The notes under the pieces are model-generated. The model was not told the origin of the DNA. It did not search any database and was given only the letters and a program-made list of their open reading frames with translations. 64,000 nucleotides of DNA from Acidobacteriaceae bacterium (GTDB lineage Bacteria > Acidobacteriota > Terriglobia > Terriglobales > Acidobacteriaceae): contig PLSM01000095.1 of the NCBI GenBank assembly GCA_003165075.1, positions 39,681 to 103,680 of the forward strand, read 5' to 3'. The position numbers were made by a program, and so were the translations under genes. Below are positions 7,753-17,643 of this stretch, one piece after another (position 1 is the stretch's first letter; the number at the start of each line of letters is the position of its first letter).

Positions 7753-9119
7753 CAAACGACGCAGAACTGTCAGTGATGGTGGTGGATGACGAACCGGGCA
7801 TTCGCACTGCCTTGCGCGCGAACTTCCTACGCCACGGCTGGACAGTCGAGACGGCCTCCGGTGTACGTGAGGCTATCCGAAATTCCGAGACTCGTGACTT
7901 CGACCTGGTTGTCACTGACATTCGCATGCCCGACGGTTCGGGGATGGACGTGATGCGTGCTGTTCGCAAAACTTCGCCCACCACCGGGGTCATCTTATTG
8001 ACGGCCTTCGGCTCCGTTCCGGACGCAGTGAGCGCAATGCGCGACGGCGCCCTGGATTATCTGACCAAGCCGATTCCATTTGACCGCTTGCAGGCGACAG
8101 CAGCTCAGGTGATAAAACGCGCCAGGCAGCTTTCCGCGATTGACAGCGCTGCCGGCGATATCGTCGGACGCTCAACGCTGCTTCTGCGTGCGATTCAGCG
8201 GGCCCGCGCGGCCGCCAGCACGGACGCTGATGTCCTGATCGAGGCCGAAAGCGGCACGGGAAAAGAATTGCTCGCGCGATTCATCCACGATACCAGCAAC
8301 CGGAGCCGGAAGCCCTTTATCGCCGTAAACTGCGCCGCCGTACCTGAATCACTCCTCGAAAGCGAGCTATTCGGTCACGGACGAGGCGCATTTACCGGAG
8401 CTATAGCTTCGCGCTCCGGCAAGTTCGAACTTGCAGACGGTGGGACAATTCTCCTGGATGAAATCGGCGAGATGCCTCTTAATCTGCAACCGAAACTCCT
8501 GCGCGCCTTGCAAGAGCGTGAATTCGAGAGGCTCGGCGAGGGGCGCTCTGTACACGTTGACATCCGGGTAATTGCCACTACCAACGTGTCGCTCAGTGCG
8601 ATGGTCGAACGCGGCCAGTTTCGAGCTGACCTGTTTTACCGCCTGAATGTGATCCCTCTTTCGCTGCCGCCTTTGCGTGATCGGCGAGAAGACATTCCGA
8701 TTCTTGCGCGGCATTTCGCAGACAAATTCAGCGCACAACATGGGTCCATCGCTCCCCGGCTTCACCAGGAGTTCTTGGAACGTCTGCAGTCGCATTCCTG
8801 GCCGGGCAACGTGAGAGAACTCGCGAATTTCATGCGGCGTCTTCTGACGCTGAGCAATTCGCAGGAGCTGGATGCGAGCTGCTTCGATGTGGAATTTCAA
8901 GGGCCTCCATTGGTGGGGCGGAGTTCGCAATTGCCCACCCCTCCCGCGGCACTCGCAGCGGGCACGCCAATCCGCCAGGTTGAGAGGCTGCACCTCGAAA
9001 AGACGCTTGCCCTCACTGATGGAAACCGAACGCACGCTGCCGAATTACTTGGAATCAGCTTGAGGACGTTGCGTAACAAGATTCGCGAATATGGGCTGCC
9101 GCCCAGGAGGTATGCGTAA
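7749..9119 (+). CDS. flrC: FlrC/FleR-like sigma-54-dependent response regulator
   Basis: At 456 residues the protein has full three-domain architecture. The receiver (1-120) has VVDDEPG, phosphoacceptor Asp in VVTDIRMPDGSG and Lys in YLTKP. The AAA+ domain (about 135-370) has Walker A-like ESGTGKE, GAFTGA, Walker B ILLDEIGEMP and WPGNVREL. The C-terminal Fis-type helix-turn-helix contains NRTHAAELLGISLRTLRNKI. The first Gly of Walker A is changed (EAESGTGKE instead of GESGTGKE). It is the only sigma-54 activator in the window with a DNA-binding domain and should drive the hook-basal-body operons, including flgF-flgJ. Confidence 0.9.
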   Translation: MTNDAELSVMVVDDEPGIRTALRANFLRHGWTVETASGVREAIRNSETRDFDLVVTDIRMPDGSGMDVMRAVRKTSPTTGVILLTAFGSVPDAVSAMRDGALDYLTKPIPFDRLQATAAQVIKRARQLSAIDSAAGDIVGRSTLLLRAIQRARAAASTDADVLIEAESGTGKELLARFIHDTSNRSRKPFIAVNCAAVPESLLESELFGHGRGAFTGAIASRSGKFELADGGTILLDEIGEMPLNLQPKLLRALQEREFERLGEGRSVHVDIRVIATTNVSLSAMVERGQFRADLFYRLNVIPLSLPPLRDRREDIPILARHFADKFSAQHGSIAPRLHQEFLERLQSHSWPGNVRELANFMRRLLTLSNSQELDASCFDVEFQGPPLVGRSSQLPTPPAALAAGTPIRQVERLHLEKTLALTDGNRTHAAELLGISLRTLRNKIREYGLPPRRYA

Positions 9120-9120
9120 T

Positions 9121-9471
9121 ATGGCTACCACTCCCATGCTTCAACTCCTTCAGGGCTACCTGAAAGTCACTGCGGACCGCCAACAGACCGTCGCGGCCAA
9201 CGTGGCTAATGTTGACACCCCGGGATACCACACCAAGGACATCAATTTTCAGGCCGCGATGCAGCGTGAAATGAACGAAGGGAATGATGTCCGATTCGAC
9301 AATATTTCCTCAGACGTTGACGGGCTTCCTGAGCGCCCGGATGGAAACAACGTGAATATCGATCGCGAAAGCATGCTGATGGCACAAACACAGCTTCAAT
9401 ACCAGATGGGTGTGCAACTGATCAAGGCTGAGTTCCACCGCCTGCTTACTGCTATCAAGGATGGGAACTGA
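9121..9471 (+). CDS. flgB: Flagellar proximal rod protein FlgB
   Basis: The 117-residue product carries the rod/hook N-terminal signature VAANVANVDTPGYHTKDINF and the C-terminal helix MLMAQTQLQYQMGVQLIKAE. The start at ATG 9121 is preferred because AGGAGG (about 9105-9110) lies 10 bases upstream; ATG 9112 would be only one base away. It begins right after flrC. It is exported by the flagellar type III system and assembles the proximal rod with FlgC. Confidence 0.94.
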   Translation: MATTPMLQLLQGYLKVTADRQQTVAANVANVDTPGYHTKDINFQAAMQREMNEGNDVRFDNISSDVDGLPERPDGNNVNIDRESMLMAQTQLQYQMGVQLIKAEFHRLLTAIKDGN

Positions 9472-9473
9472 TC

Positions 9474-9923
9474 ATGGGTCTATTTGACATCTTGAACATC
9501 AGCGCATCCGCTCTGTCTGCTGAGCGGCAGCGCGCGGAAGTGACATCTGCAAATCTTGCGAACGCCGAAACGACTCACACCGATGCGGGCGGCCCATACG
9601 TGCGGAAAGAAGTTGTCTTCAGTGCAGCGAACTCTTCGCCCTTCATGAATGTAGTCAATCACGTGGGCCGCTTCGGGCAGGCTCCAGGTGGCTCCGTTGA
9701 GTTGACACAGGTTGTCGATGATACTACGCCACCGGTGATGCATTACGAGCCCGGGAATCCGGATGCCGACAAGAACGGATTTGTAGCCTATCCGGCGATC
9801 AATCCGGTCACAGAGATGGTGGACTTAATGGGGTCCGTGCGTGCATATCAGATGAATGCCTCCGCTGTGAACGCCGCGAAGCAGATGATTCAACAGTCGA
9901 TCGACATACTGAAGTCTTCATAA
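9474..9923 (+). CDS. flgC: Flagellar proximal rod protein FlgC
   Basis: The product of 149 residues has the axial protein N-terminus (LFDILNISASALSAERQRAE, SANLANAETT) and the C-terminal motif MVDLMGSVRAYQMNASAVNAAKQM. The start lies two bases after the flgB stop. It is a secreted rod subunit of normal length. Confidence 0.95.
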   Translation: MGLFDILNISASALSAERQRAEVTSANLANAETTHTDAGGPYVRKEVVFSAANSSPFMNVVNHVGRFGQAPGGSVELTQVVDDTTPPVMHYEPGNPDADKNGFVAYPAINPVTEMVDLMGSVRAYQMNASAVNAAKQMIQQSIDILKSS

Positions 9924-9937
9924 CTGGGAGCCGAACG

Positions 9938-10240
9938 ATGAGCAATATCAATCTGAGCGGGATTTCAAACGCATATATGCCGGACATTCCGGCGCTTGAC
10001 AACACGAGCGAAGCCGCAGGGGCGAGTTTCGGGTCTATACTCTCCAACGCTGTGCACACCGTGGATCAACTCCACAATGCAGCCGCCGATCAGGTCGGCA
10101 ATCTCCTGCAAGGCGGCGGTGCTGATCTAAACAACGTAATGATCGCTGTGGAGAAAGCGGATGTGTCGTTTCAACTGATGATGCAGGTGCGCAACAAGAT
10201 CGTCAGCGCGTATCAGGATATCGAGAAAATGCAGTTCTAG
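9938..10240 (+). CDS. fliE: Flagellar hook-basal body protein FliE
   Basis: A 100-residue protein of typical FliE length. The C-terminal region (DLNNVMIAVEKADVSFQLMM, then VRNKIVSAYQDIEKMQF) is the conserved FliE helix pair that joins the MS ring to the rod and primes export. It sits in the usual flgBC-fliEF order. Confidence 0.94.
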   Translation: MSNINLSGISNAYMPDIPALDNTSEAAGASFGSILSNAVHTVDQLHNAAADQVGNLLQGGGADLNNVMIAVEKADVSFQLMMQVRNKIVSAYQDIEKMQF

Positions 10241-10252
10241 GATTGAAGAGCA

Positions 10253-11854
10253 ATGGCAGGATTTAAGGACGTTGCCGATCAGGCAAAGAACTTTTGGTTG
10301 AGTCGTAGCGGCCCGCAGAAGGCATTTCTTCTGGGCGGAACAGCTGGGACCTTGTTGCTTGTGGCGTTCTTCACGCGCCTCCTCATCGTGCCGGACTACA
10401 AGCCGCTCTTCACCGACATGGATCCGGCGGACGCGCAGAAACTTGTCGCGCAACTGGACACGCAGAATATTCAGCACCAGCTAAGTCCGGATGGAAAGAC
10501 GGTTAGTGTTCCTGCAGACAAGCTCGCGGCTGCCCGCCTGCAATCTGCATCGCAAGGTGAGCCCCATAGCGGCCGGATGGGCTTCGAACTCTTCGACAAA
10601 ATGTCCTGGGGTCAGACCGAATTCGATGAAAAGGTAGCATACCAGCGCGCCATGGAGGGCGAACTCGAACGGACAATTCAGACCCTTGCAGAAGTTGAAC
10701 GCGCGCGGGTCCATCTTGTAATGCCTACCGATTCCGTTTTTCTGGATCGCCAGCGTACCGGCAAAGCTTCAGTGATCTTGAAGCTCCGGCACAACGGACT
10801 GTCTAAAGACGCGGTGGTGGCCATTTCGAGACTGGTTGCCGGAGCGGTCGACGAGTTGAAGCCTGAAGATGTCGCCATCATCGATGCGGATTCCGACAGG
10901 TCACTCGGTCTCGGACACGATGAAACATCCAACGGCGAGGCAGAAGAAGCGAGGCTGACTGACCGTCTGATCAACACACTTGAGCCGGTAGTAGGAGCCA
11001 ATAGAATCCGTGCCAGCGTGAATGTGGATTATGACCAGGGAACGACCGAGAAGAGTCAGGAAGAATATGATCCAACCGTGAGTGCGGTACTCAGCGATCA
11101 GAAGACCGAAGAGCAGGTTTCTGGTGGGTCAGTCCCGACGGGTATTCCCGGAACGGCCAGCAATATGGCGTCTACCAAGCAGACGAAGCCAACTGCTACG
11201 GCTACGGCGGCCACACAGACTCCGACGCAGACATCGAAGTCGGAGAATGCACAGTACGGCGTGGATAAGACGATCGTTCACACTGTTACCCCTGCGGGGC
11301 GGATTGAGAGGGTCACGGCGGCCATCCTGGTGGACGACGAAACCGTGAAAAGCTCTCGCGGCGGCAAGATCAGCTATACGCGCCAGCCTAGATCGCCGGA
11401 GGAGCTGGCAAAGATTCGCGATCTGGCACAGGCTGCGATTGGCTTTGACGCGAATCGCGGCGACGTAATCAATGTGCAGGATATGTCTTTCAATGCTGAC
11501 GCTGCCGAATCGGATCTCCCTGCTCCCAGCTGGGCCACACAAATTCAGAAGACTGTGCTGGACTATTCGGCAATCGTTCGTCCGGTCTCGCTTTTAGTGA
11601 TCTTCCTCCTCGCGTATCTGTTCATGTTGCGGCCAATTCAGAAACATGCATTGAGCCCCAATGCCCTGATAGCCGGCACACAACCGGCGCTGGACACAAC
11701 GAACCGACATTCTCTCCCCATGGGCTCGACTGGAATCGGGAATGACAATCAGCATGCGTCGCAATTAAAAGAGCAGGCGCTCGAGTTGGTTCGCCAGAAG
11801 CCCGCAGATACCGCACGTGCCCTTCGAGCTTGGGTACGGGAGGAGCAATCATGA
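10253..11854 (+). CDS. fliF: Flagellar MS-ring protein FliF
   Basis: The 533-residue protein has an N-terminal helix (LLGGTAGTLLLVAFFTRLLI), the YscJ/FliF ring-building domain (LFTDMDPADAQKLVAQL, LAEVERARVHLVMP), a long periplasmic loop rich in Thr/Gln/Ser (about 295-345) and a second helix (VSLLVIFLLAYLFML). The short cytoplasmic tail, ending RALRAWVREEQS, is the FliG-binding segment. It overlaps fliG by four bases (ATGA). Confidence 0.95.
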   Translation: MAGFKDVADQAKNFWLSRSGPQKAFLLGGTAGTLLLVAFFTRLLIVPDYKPLFTDMDPADAQKLVAQLDTQNIQHQLSPDGKTVSVPADKLAAARLQSASQGEPHSGRMGFELFDKMSWGQTEFDEKVAYQRAMEGELERTIQTLAEVERARVHLVMPTDSVFLDRQRTGKASVILKLRHNGLSKDAVVAISRLVAGAVDELKPEDVAIIDADSDRSLGLGHDETSNGEAEEARLTDRLINTLEPVVGANRIRASVNVDYDQGTTEKSQEEYDPTVSAVLSDQKTEEQVSGGSVPTGIPGTASNMASTKQTKPTATATAATQTPTQTSKSENAQYGVDKTIVHTVTPAGRIERVTAAILVDDETVKSSRGGKISYTRQPRSPEELAKIRDLAQAAIGFDANRGDVINVQDMSFNADAAESDLPAPSWATQIQKTVLDYSAIVRPVSLLVIFLLAYLFMLRPIQKHALSPNALIAGTQPALDTTNRHSLPMGSTGIGNDNQHASQLKEQALELVRQKPADTARALRAWVREEQS

Positions 11855-12873
11855 ATGGCCTGGCTGGTCAGCCTGTGAGTGGCGCGCGCAAAGCCGCGAT
11901 CCTACTTTCTCTAATGGGGGAAGAGGCGTCAGCGCCCATCCTTCGGAATCTGCAGGAGAGTGACCTTGAACGAGTCACAGAAGAAATTGCAAATCTGGCG
12001 CGTGTCCCAATTGAAATCACCGTGCAGGTCCTCGAGGAGTATCACCAGATAATGGCGGCCCAGGAGTTCATCGCAATCGGGGGACAAGACGTCGCCGTAC
12101 GCCTCCTGGTGAAAGCTTTCGGAGAAAACGGCGCGAAAAACATGGTGCAGAAGATGACGCGGGCTGAGGATAAGTCTTCGTTCAAAGCCGATGCGTTGAA
12201 AAGAGCGGACCCACAACAACTGGCCAGGTTTTTGGCTGGGGAACAGGCCCAAACCAAGGCCCTGATCATTGGCAATCTCGAAGCGAAGCAGGCATCTGCA
12301 CTGTTGATGAACCTTGAACCTGCCGACCGGGCAGATTGCGTGAAACGGCTGGCGACCATGGGACGCTTCTCCCCGGAAGTAGCGTCACGAGTATCAAATG
12401 TATTGAATCGCAGGCTCCAATCGAGCGGCGACCAAAGCAGCCAGGGCAAGTCGGGTGTCAGGAATCTTACCGAAGTTATGAATCGCCTAGAGCCAACCGC
12501 CGCGCGTGAGATTCTCGAAACGATCGAAGTTGAAGAACCCAAACTGGCCATCGGCATTCGCGACCTAATGTTCACGTTTGAGAACTTCCTTGAAGTTCCA
12601 GAACCCGATCTCCGCGAACTCATGAATGCAGTAGACAAGAAGACTTTGATGATCGCACTAAAAGGTGCCTCTGAAGAGTTGCGCACGCGGATCTACCGCA
12701 CAATGTCGTCGCGTGCCGTTGAAATGATGAAAGAAGACTCGGAAATGATGGGCCCGGTTCGCAACAAAGAAGTGACAAAGTCTCAAAGTGAAATTGTTGC
12801 GATTGCGCGGAAGCTTGAAGCAGAAGGCAAGATTGTACTGAAGAGTGAAGGAGATGACGAATATGTCCTCTAG
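11851..12873 (+). CDS. fliG: Flagellar motor switch protein FliG
   Basis: ATG 11851 follows a GGAGGAG ribosome binding site and overlaps the fliF stop; the resulting 340-residue protein has the usual FliG length. It shows the N-terminal GARKAAILLSLMGEE motif, the middle domain and the C-terminal torque helix region with EVPEPDLRELMNAVDKKTL and LKGASEELRTRI, where the charged residues contact MotA. FliG links the MS ring to FliM/FliN and receives stator force. Its end overlaps the fliH start by 11 bases. Confidence 0.95.
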   Translation: MNGLAGQPVSGARKAAILLSLMGEEASAPILRNLQESDLERVTEEIANLARVPIEITVQVLEEYHQIMAAQEFIAIGGQDVAVRLLVKAFGENGAKNMVQKMTRAEDKSSFKADALKRADPQQLARFLAGEQAQTKALIIGNLEAKQASALLMNLEPADRADCVKRLATMGRFSPEVASRVSNVLNRRLQSSGDQSSQGKSGVRNLTEVMNRLEPTAAREILETIEVEEPKLAIGIRDLMFTFENFLEVPEPDLRELMNAVDKKTLMIALKGASEELRTRIYRTMSSRAVEMMKEDSEMMGPVRNKEVTKSQSEIVAIARKLEAEGKIVLKSEGDDEYVL

Positions 12874-13549
12874 CTCCGACTACATCAGCGCAGGTTCCTT
12901 TCCTGTCACTATCCTCCAATACCGCAACATTGCAGGCTCTCACTTGCGTGAGAACGATGAATCGGACGAGGACACAAACGGCCCTGCAGAGGCTGCGAGG
13001 CAAAGTCGCGCGGAGATAGAACTCTCTGAAGCGGAATTTGCCGCGAGAATTAGGCGGGAGAGAGGCGAAGCGGCAATAGAAGTTGAGCAACGGATACGCC
13101 GTGAATTTGAACAGAAACTGATTGCATCGAGCGCTCCCATTGCGGTTGCAATTGCGGCCTTCGACGAGCAACGCGACGACTATTTTGCACGGGTGGAGTT
13201 AGAAGTTGTACAGCTTGCCTTGGCGATTGCCGCAAAGATCCTGCATCGCGAGTCACAGGTTGACCCGGTGCTGGTGGCCACGCTCGTAAGATTGGCCATC
13301 GAAAAGATGCGCGAAGGATCAAGTGTGACCGTCAGGGTGGAGCCCGCCAGGGCAGACAGCATGAAGACTTATTTTGCAGGTCAACCAAATATGTCGAGAG
13401 TTGAGGTTATCGCAGACGATAAACTCAGCGATCTTGATTGCGTTGTCGAGACAGAGCTTGGCTCGGCCAACTTCGGGCTTGACACCCAATTGAAGGAAGT
13501 TGAACGTGGATTTTTTGATCTGCTTGCCCTGAGGCCTGCGAAGCGATGA
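12863..13549 (+). CDS. fliH: Flagellar export apparatus protein FliH
   Basis: The protein has a long charged coiled-coil centre (IELSEAEFAARIRRERGEAA onward) and the C-terminal FliH/YscL domain (VVQLALAIAAKILHRESQVD, VRLAIEKMREGSSVTVRVEP). ATG 12863 is chosen because AAGGAG lies nine bases upstream, inside the end of fliG. FliH is the peripheral stalk that docks the FliI ATPase at the C-ring. It overlaps fliI by four bases. Confidence 0.9.
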   Translation: MSSSSDYISAGSFPVTILQYRNIAGSHLRENDESDEDTNGPAEAARQSRAEIELSEAEFAARIRRERGEAAIEVEQRIRREFEQKLIASSAPIAVAIAAFDEQRDDYFARVELEVVQLALAIAAKILHRESQVDPVLVATLVRLAIEKMREGSSVTVRVEPARADSMKTYFAGQPNMSRVEVIADDKLSDLDCVVETELGSANFGLDTQLKEVERGFFDLLALRPAKR

Positions 13550-14850
13550 ATCGCGAACTCCTAAGGTCATTTTCCCACCACATTGAAACAGGTTCAACCT
13601 TGCGTTGGAGCGGGCGGATCAACCAGGTTGTCGGCAACCTGATCGAGTCCGACGGCCCGTTCTGTTTTCTCGGTGAAATGTGTGAAATCACCGGTGGCGG
13701 ACGAAACTACTCCGGCGAAATCATTGGCTTTCGCGGGTCCACCATGCTGTCGATGGCCGCAGATCATCCACAGGGAATTCGCTTTGGCGACCACATCGTT
13801 ACATGGGGTGAACGGCCATCCGTTCGCATCGGCCCCGGAATGCTGGGACGCGTCATCGATACTGCAGGCAATCCGCTCGATGGAAAGGGCGATTACCGTG
13901 CAGTGCATTCGGTGAGAATTGATGGATCCGCTCCCTTGCCACTGGAGCGTGTTCCCATCCGCGAACCGCTTAGTTGTGGCATTCGTGCAATCGACGCCTT
14001 TATGACGTGCGGCAGAGGGCAACGCATCGGGATTTTCGGCGGCAGTGGAGTAGGGAAGAGCACCCTGATCGGCATGATGGCACGGGGAACCGCAGCGGAT
14101 ATGACGGTCCTTGCGCTGGTAGGCGAGCGCGGACGCGAAGTGGGCGAATTCCTGGAAATCCTCGGGGAAGAGGGACTTCGGAGAGCAGTAGTTATTGTCT
14201 CGACTTCCGACCAATCGCCGCTACTGCGAATTCGCGCTGCGCTTGCGGCAACGGCAATTGCGGAGCACTTTGCGAGCCTTGGAAAGAATGTTCTCTTGAT
14301 CGTGGATTCACTTACACGTTTTGCAATGGCACAGCGGGAGATCGGCTTGGCTGCCGGGGAACCGCCGACCGCGAAGGGTTATACGCCTTCGGTCCTGAAC
14401 ATGCTGGCCCGTCTCGTGGAGCGAGTGGGGAATTTCTCTGATGGAAGCATCACTGCCTTCTACACCGTGCTGATGGAGGGGGACGATCAACAGGATCCTG
14501 TTGTCGATACGGTTCGGTCTCTGCTGGACGGGCACGTGGTTTTGGATCGAACGATGGCGCTTCGCAATCATTATCCGCCGATCTCGATTCTGGAGAGTGT
14601 AAGCCGCTTGATGTCCAACGTAGTCTCCCGGGAGCATCAAGCCAAAGCGAGTGCCTTGCGCATGCTGGTGGCTGCATACAGTCGCTCAGAAGATCTTGTT
14701 CGCATTGGCGCGTACCAGAAGGGGACGGATCCGATCCTCGATAAAGCGATTCAAAGCCTCCCGGCGATCAATAGATTCCTGACTCAGAGGCCTGATGACT
14801 TCTGTTCACTCAAGAATGCTACTGAGCTGATGATGGCTCTGCCTGATTAG
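13546..14850 (+). CDS. fliI: Flagellar export ATPase FliI
   Basis: The 434-residue F1-beta-like ATPase has Walker A GIFGGSGVGKSTLIGMM, Walker B NVLLIVDSLTRFAMAQREIG, and the type III ATPase signature PPTAKGYTPSVLNMLARLVE. The C-terminal domain is complete. It unfolds and delivers export substrates with FliH and FliJ. The start overlaps the fliH stop (ATGA). Confidence 0.96.
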   Translation: MNRELLRSFSHHIETGSTLRWSGRINQVVGNLIESDGPFCFLGEMCEITGGGRNYSGEIIGFRGSTMLSMAADHPQGIRFGDHIVTWGERPSVRIGPGMLGRVIDTAGNPLDGKGDYRAVHSVRIDGSAPLPLERVPIREPLSCGIRAIDAFMTCGRGQRIGIFGGSGVGKSTLIGMMARGTAADMTVLALVGERGREVGEFLEILGEEGLRRAVVIVSTSDQSPLLRIRAALAATAIAEHFASLGKNVLLIVDSLTRFAMAQREIGLAAGEPPTAKGYTPSVLNMLARLVERVGNFSDGSITAFYTVLMEGDDQQDPVVDTVRSLLDGHVVLDRTMALRNHYPPISILESVSRLMSNVVSREHQAKASALRMLVAAYSRSEDLVRIGAYQKGTDPILDKAIQSLPAINRFLTQRPDDFCSLKNATELMMALPD

Positions 14851-14863
14851 GCGAGCAGATGCC

Positions 14864-15301
14864 ATGGCATTCCGGTTCTCACTTGCGACGGTTCTTCGCT
14901 TCAGGGAAAGCCTGGAAAAGCGCGAAGAACTTGCCCTTCAAACGACGCGGTTCGAAGTTGCGCGGGTCCAGCGACTCATCGAGGAATCAACTGCGAGGAT
15001 TGCCCAGAAGTGTGGATCACTCGAATCAGCAATGCGACGCACGCTTCAGGCTAACCTTCTTCAACTCACGTTGAGTGAATTGAATGAAGCCGTCGAGGAG
15101 AGACAAGCGCTTCTCCGTAACCTCGACGTTCTTCAAAAAAAGCAGATAGAGCAGCTAAGGTCGTACCGGATCGCCCATAATGGCCGGCAAATGCTCACGG
15201 ACATGTTCACTCAGCAGCGGAATGCATACGAGCAAAAGCAAATGCGCGCCGAGCAAAAACTCCTCGATGACATCTTCGCCGCTCGTTCTCAACAAAAATA
15301 G
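14864..15301 (+). CDS. fliJ: Flagellar export protein FliJ
   Basis: A 145-residue, almost entirely alpha-helical coiled-coil protein beginning FRFSLATVLRFRESLEKREE, as is typical of FliJ. It lies 13 bases after fliI. FliJ is the central stalk of the export ATPase complex and an escort for chaperones. The assignment rests on size, coiled coil and position. Confidence 0.85.
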   Translation: MAFRFSLATVLRFRESLEKREELALQTTRFEVARVQRLIEESTARIAQKCGSLESAMRRTLQANLLQLTLSELNEAVEERQALLRNLDVLQKKQIEQLRSYRIAHNGRQMLTDMFTQQRNAYEQKQMRAEQKLLDDIFAARSQQK

Positions 15302-15412
15302 AAATCACTCTCAACTCTGGCTGTGCTATCGCACGCGGCTGAAGGTCCGCGTCGTATCTCCACGCGGAGCAGAAACGATTTCTGTTTCAACTAGGCACAG
15401 ATTGCCCAGTGT

Positions 15413-17086
15413 ATGCGGCAACGATTGCCGGTTTCAACGAAGCATTCTGCAGCTCGAGATCATCCCTATTTGTATACCCCTAAGAATAAACGACTTATGC
15501 GGGGTAGATCCTCCGGCCCCGGTGGCATGCTGTGGCCGCACACGTGCTTCTATAACGGCGTGCGAGTCACGCCCAAGTCGATAAGTTCAGGAGAAGCGAC
15601 ACAGCAGCCGTCGAATTCGAAGCCGTCTACTGTTCCGTTCTTTAAACTGCTCGCGGTTTCCGATGGCGACGCCACTCCCATACCGGCAGTTGATGCCTCC
15701 GGTTCGCGGTCTCAGGCGCAACCGGATACGAGCGTATCCAAACGCACGGGCAGTCAGGAGAAGAAGTCGCAAGCGACTCCGGACCAAACCCCATCTGAAG
15801 CCACAGCAACAACGACAACTCAGCTTGTTGACGTGACGGCCTGTCTGCCGATTGTGAGAGTCACGAGTGCGCCCGCTTCAATGAATGAAAAATTCGGAGT
15901 GGCTGGAGACGCGCCTACAACATCAGGATCCAGCGTTGGCGAAATTCTCAACAGCAAGAACTCAGATCCTGCACCGACGGTACCGATTAGCCAGCTTCCG
16001 TCTCCAGTCGCGCAAAGTTCGGCAACGCAACAACGAGACTTAACATCGGCTCTTCCCACTAAGCCTAGGTCTGAGGGAACTAAACAGCCAACCGACGGCG
16101 TCAACCAGGGAGCCAGCAGAATCGCAGAGCCGACGAACGGGAAAGCAAAGACCGACGCGCAGCCAGATTGCGCTCAGGAGTCGAACAGTGGGACGGGAAG
16201 CACCTTGCAAATCCCGGATATCAGAGTTGCGTCGGAAATAAGCATTGCGATGGAAAGTATCCTCACAAATCCCCAAGCTCTTTCAAACGATCTTATCCAG
16301 GAGCAGAACACAAATAAAATGGGCGAGGGCACGAATCCAGGATCAGCGTCCTCGGCAAATTCTGACGTTTCAGCCACGAAGACACAAGCAAGGGTTGACT
16401 CAGTCGAACCTGTGAGAGCGCCATTGCACGGTGCCCAATCCTCGCAGGTATCGACGCAGCATAACCCATCCGATGTCGCACAGTCGTCAGCCGCGACAGC
16501 CAAAACATCAGATACTGTTGCATTGCCGGCGGATTTCGCAATTCCGCGCCCTCCTGCTCATGAAACTCCTTCGTCTGCCGGCATCTCGAGCGATACAGGG
16601 ACTGGTAATCATCGCACTGCGGATGGCGGCTCCCTGTCTCAAAACCATTTCGACGGCGCCGAGACCGCGGGAGTGACCGGTGTAAATACCGCGCGGGTGA
16701 TCCAGACGATGAGCGAGTCAGAGATGCGCGTCGGTATGCGTTCAGTCGAATTCGGAGACATCTCAATTCACACCTCGATCTCGCAACAACAATTGGTCGC
16801 ACAAATCACCGTTGATCATCGAGATCTCGGAAATGCAATTTCATCACATATTTCAATGGCCCAGGCGAAGCTTGGGAATGACTATGGGATTCACGCGTCA
16901 ATTGAGGTCAACCAGTCAGGAGCGTCGCTTTCTGGGGAGAGGCAAAATTCCCAGCAGCAGGCGCAACGGCAGTCTGCTCGATCACCGCACTCTCCGAATG
17001 GTTCGGGAGAAACAGATTATAAACAGGCGGCTCCAACACCTTTGACAGCTTTGAACGATGCGTACCGGCTGGATATCAGGGCCTAG
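15413..17086 (+). CDS. fliK: Flagellar hook-length control protein FliK
   Basis: The long N-terminal region (about 1-440) is low complexity, rich in Ser, Thr, Pro and Gln. The C-terminal Flg_hook domain (about 440-530) contains RVGMRSVEFGDISIHTSISQ and a QITVDHRDLGNAISSHIS segment typical of FliK. FliK is a secreted molecular ruler and switches export specificity through FlhB. The start is uncertain: ATG 15413 is the longest frame, and ATG 15497 or 15527 are alternatives; no good ribosome binding site was found. Its position between fliJ and flgD is the canonical one. Confidence 0.82.
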   Translation: MRQRLPVSTKHSAARDHPYLYTPKNKRLMRGRSSGPGGMLWPHTCFYNGVRVTPKSISSGEATQQPSNSKPSTVPFFKLLAVSDGDATPIPAVDASGSRSQAQPDTSVSKRTGSQEKKSQATPDQTPSEATATTTTQLVDVTACLPIVRVTSAPASMNEKFGVAGDAPTTSGSSVGEILNSKNSDPAPTVPISQLPSPVAQSSATQQRDLTSALPTKPRSEGTKQPTDGVNQGASRIAEPTNGKAKTDAQPDCAQESNSGTGSTLQIPDIRVASEISIAMESILTNPQALSNDLIQEQNTNKMGEGTNPGSASSANSDVSATKTQARVDSVEPVRAPLHGAQSSQVSTQHNPSDVAQSSAATAKTSDTVALPADFAIPRPPAHETPSSAGISSDTGTGNHRTADGGSLSQNHFDGAETAGVTGVNTARVIQTMSESEMRVGMRSVEFGDISIHTSISQQQLVAQITVDHRDLGNAISSHISMAQAKLGNDYGIHASIEVNQSGASLSGERQNSQQQAQRQSARSPHSPNGSGETDYKQAAPTPLTALNDAYRLDIRA

Positions 17087-17118
17087 AAAGTCTTTGTCGT
17101 AGGAGGAATGGAAGAGAA

Positions 17119-17643
17119 ATGAATATTCAAGGATTCAGCCCCATGATGAGCGCTCCGATCCAGGCACAAGGCGCCAATGCGACAGCGGCGACTGGAAGTA
17201 CTGGCTCATCGAATTCGAGTAGCTCGTCGGGAACCTCATCGACGGACCTGCAGAGCACATTCCTGAACCTGCTTGTGACCGAATTGCAGAACCAGGATCC
17301 CACTTCGCCGGTCGACCCAACAGAGATGGTCAGCCAAATGGTCTCTTTAAACCAGCTCGACCAGCTCATCTCCATCAATCAAACCCTGGCGAACATGTCT
17401 TCGGGATCAGCAGCTGCTTCGGGTTCCACGCAAACTTCCAACGGAAGCACGGCAAAGGCGCCTGTCGCGCAGCAATCGATCAGCGCAGTGCCGGCGAAAT
17501 CTTTGACCGGCGGCAGCGTAGCGTTCAACCAAATACCCGCGCAGAATACAGTCGCGCCCACCAATCCAGGGCTCATGAACCTATACGGCGGCTTTGGCGC
17601 ACCCATTGCGAATTCCATTCTGAAACAGATAGGAGCAAGGTAA
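17119..17643 (+). CDS. flgD: Flagellar hook assembly protein FlgD (short form)
   Basis: The conserved FlgD N-terminal region is present: TDLQSTFLNLLVTELQNQDP and VDPTEMVSQMVSLNQLDQLI. At 174 residues it is shorter than usual FlgD (about 220 or more), and the C-terminal part is a Ser/Ala/Thr-rich tail without the FlgD Ig-like or tudor-like domains. AGGAGG precedes the start. It caps the growing hook and ends directly before flgE. Confidence 0.92.
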   Translation: MNIQGFSPMMSAPIQAQGANATAATGSTGSSNSSSSSGTSSTDLQSTFLNLLVTELQNQDPTSPVDPTEMVSQMVSLNQLDQLISINQTLANMSSGSAAASGSTQTSNGSTAKAPVAQQSISAVPAKSLTGGSVAFNQIPAQNTVAPTNPGLMNLYGGFGAPIANSILKQIGAR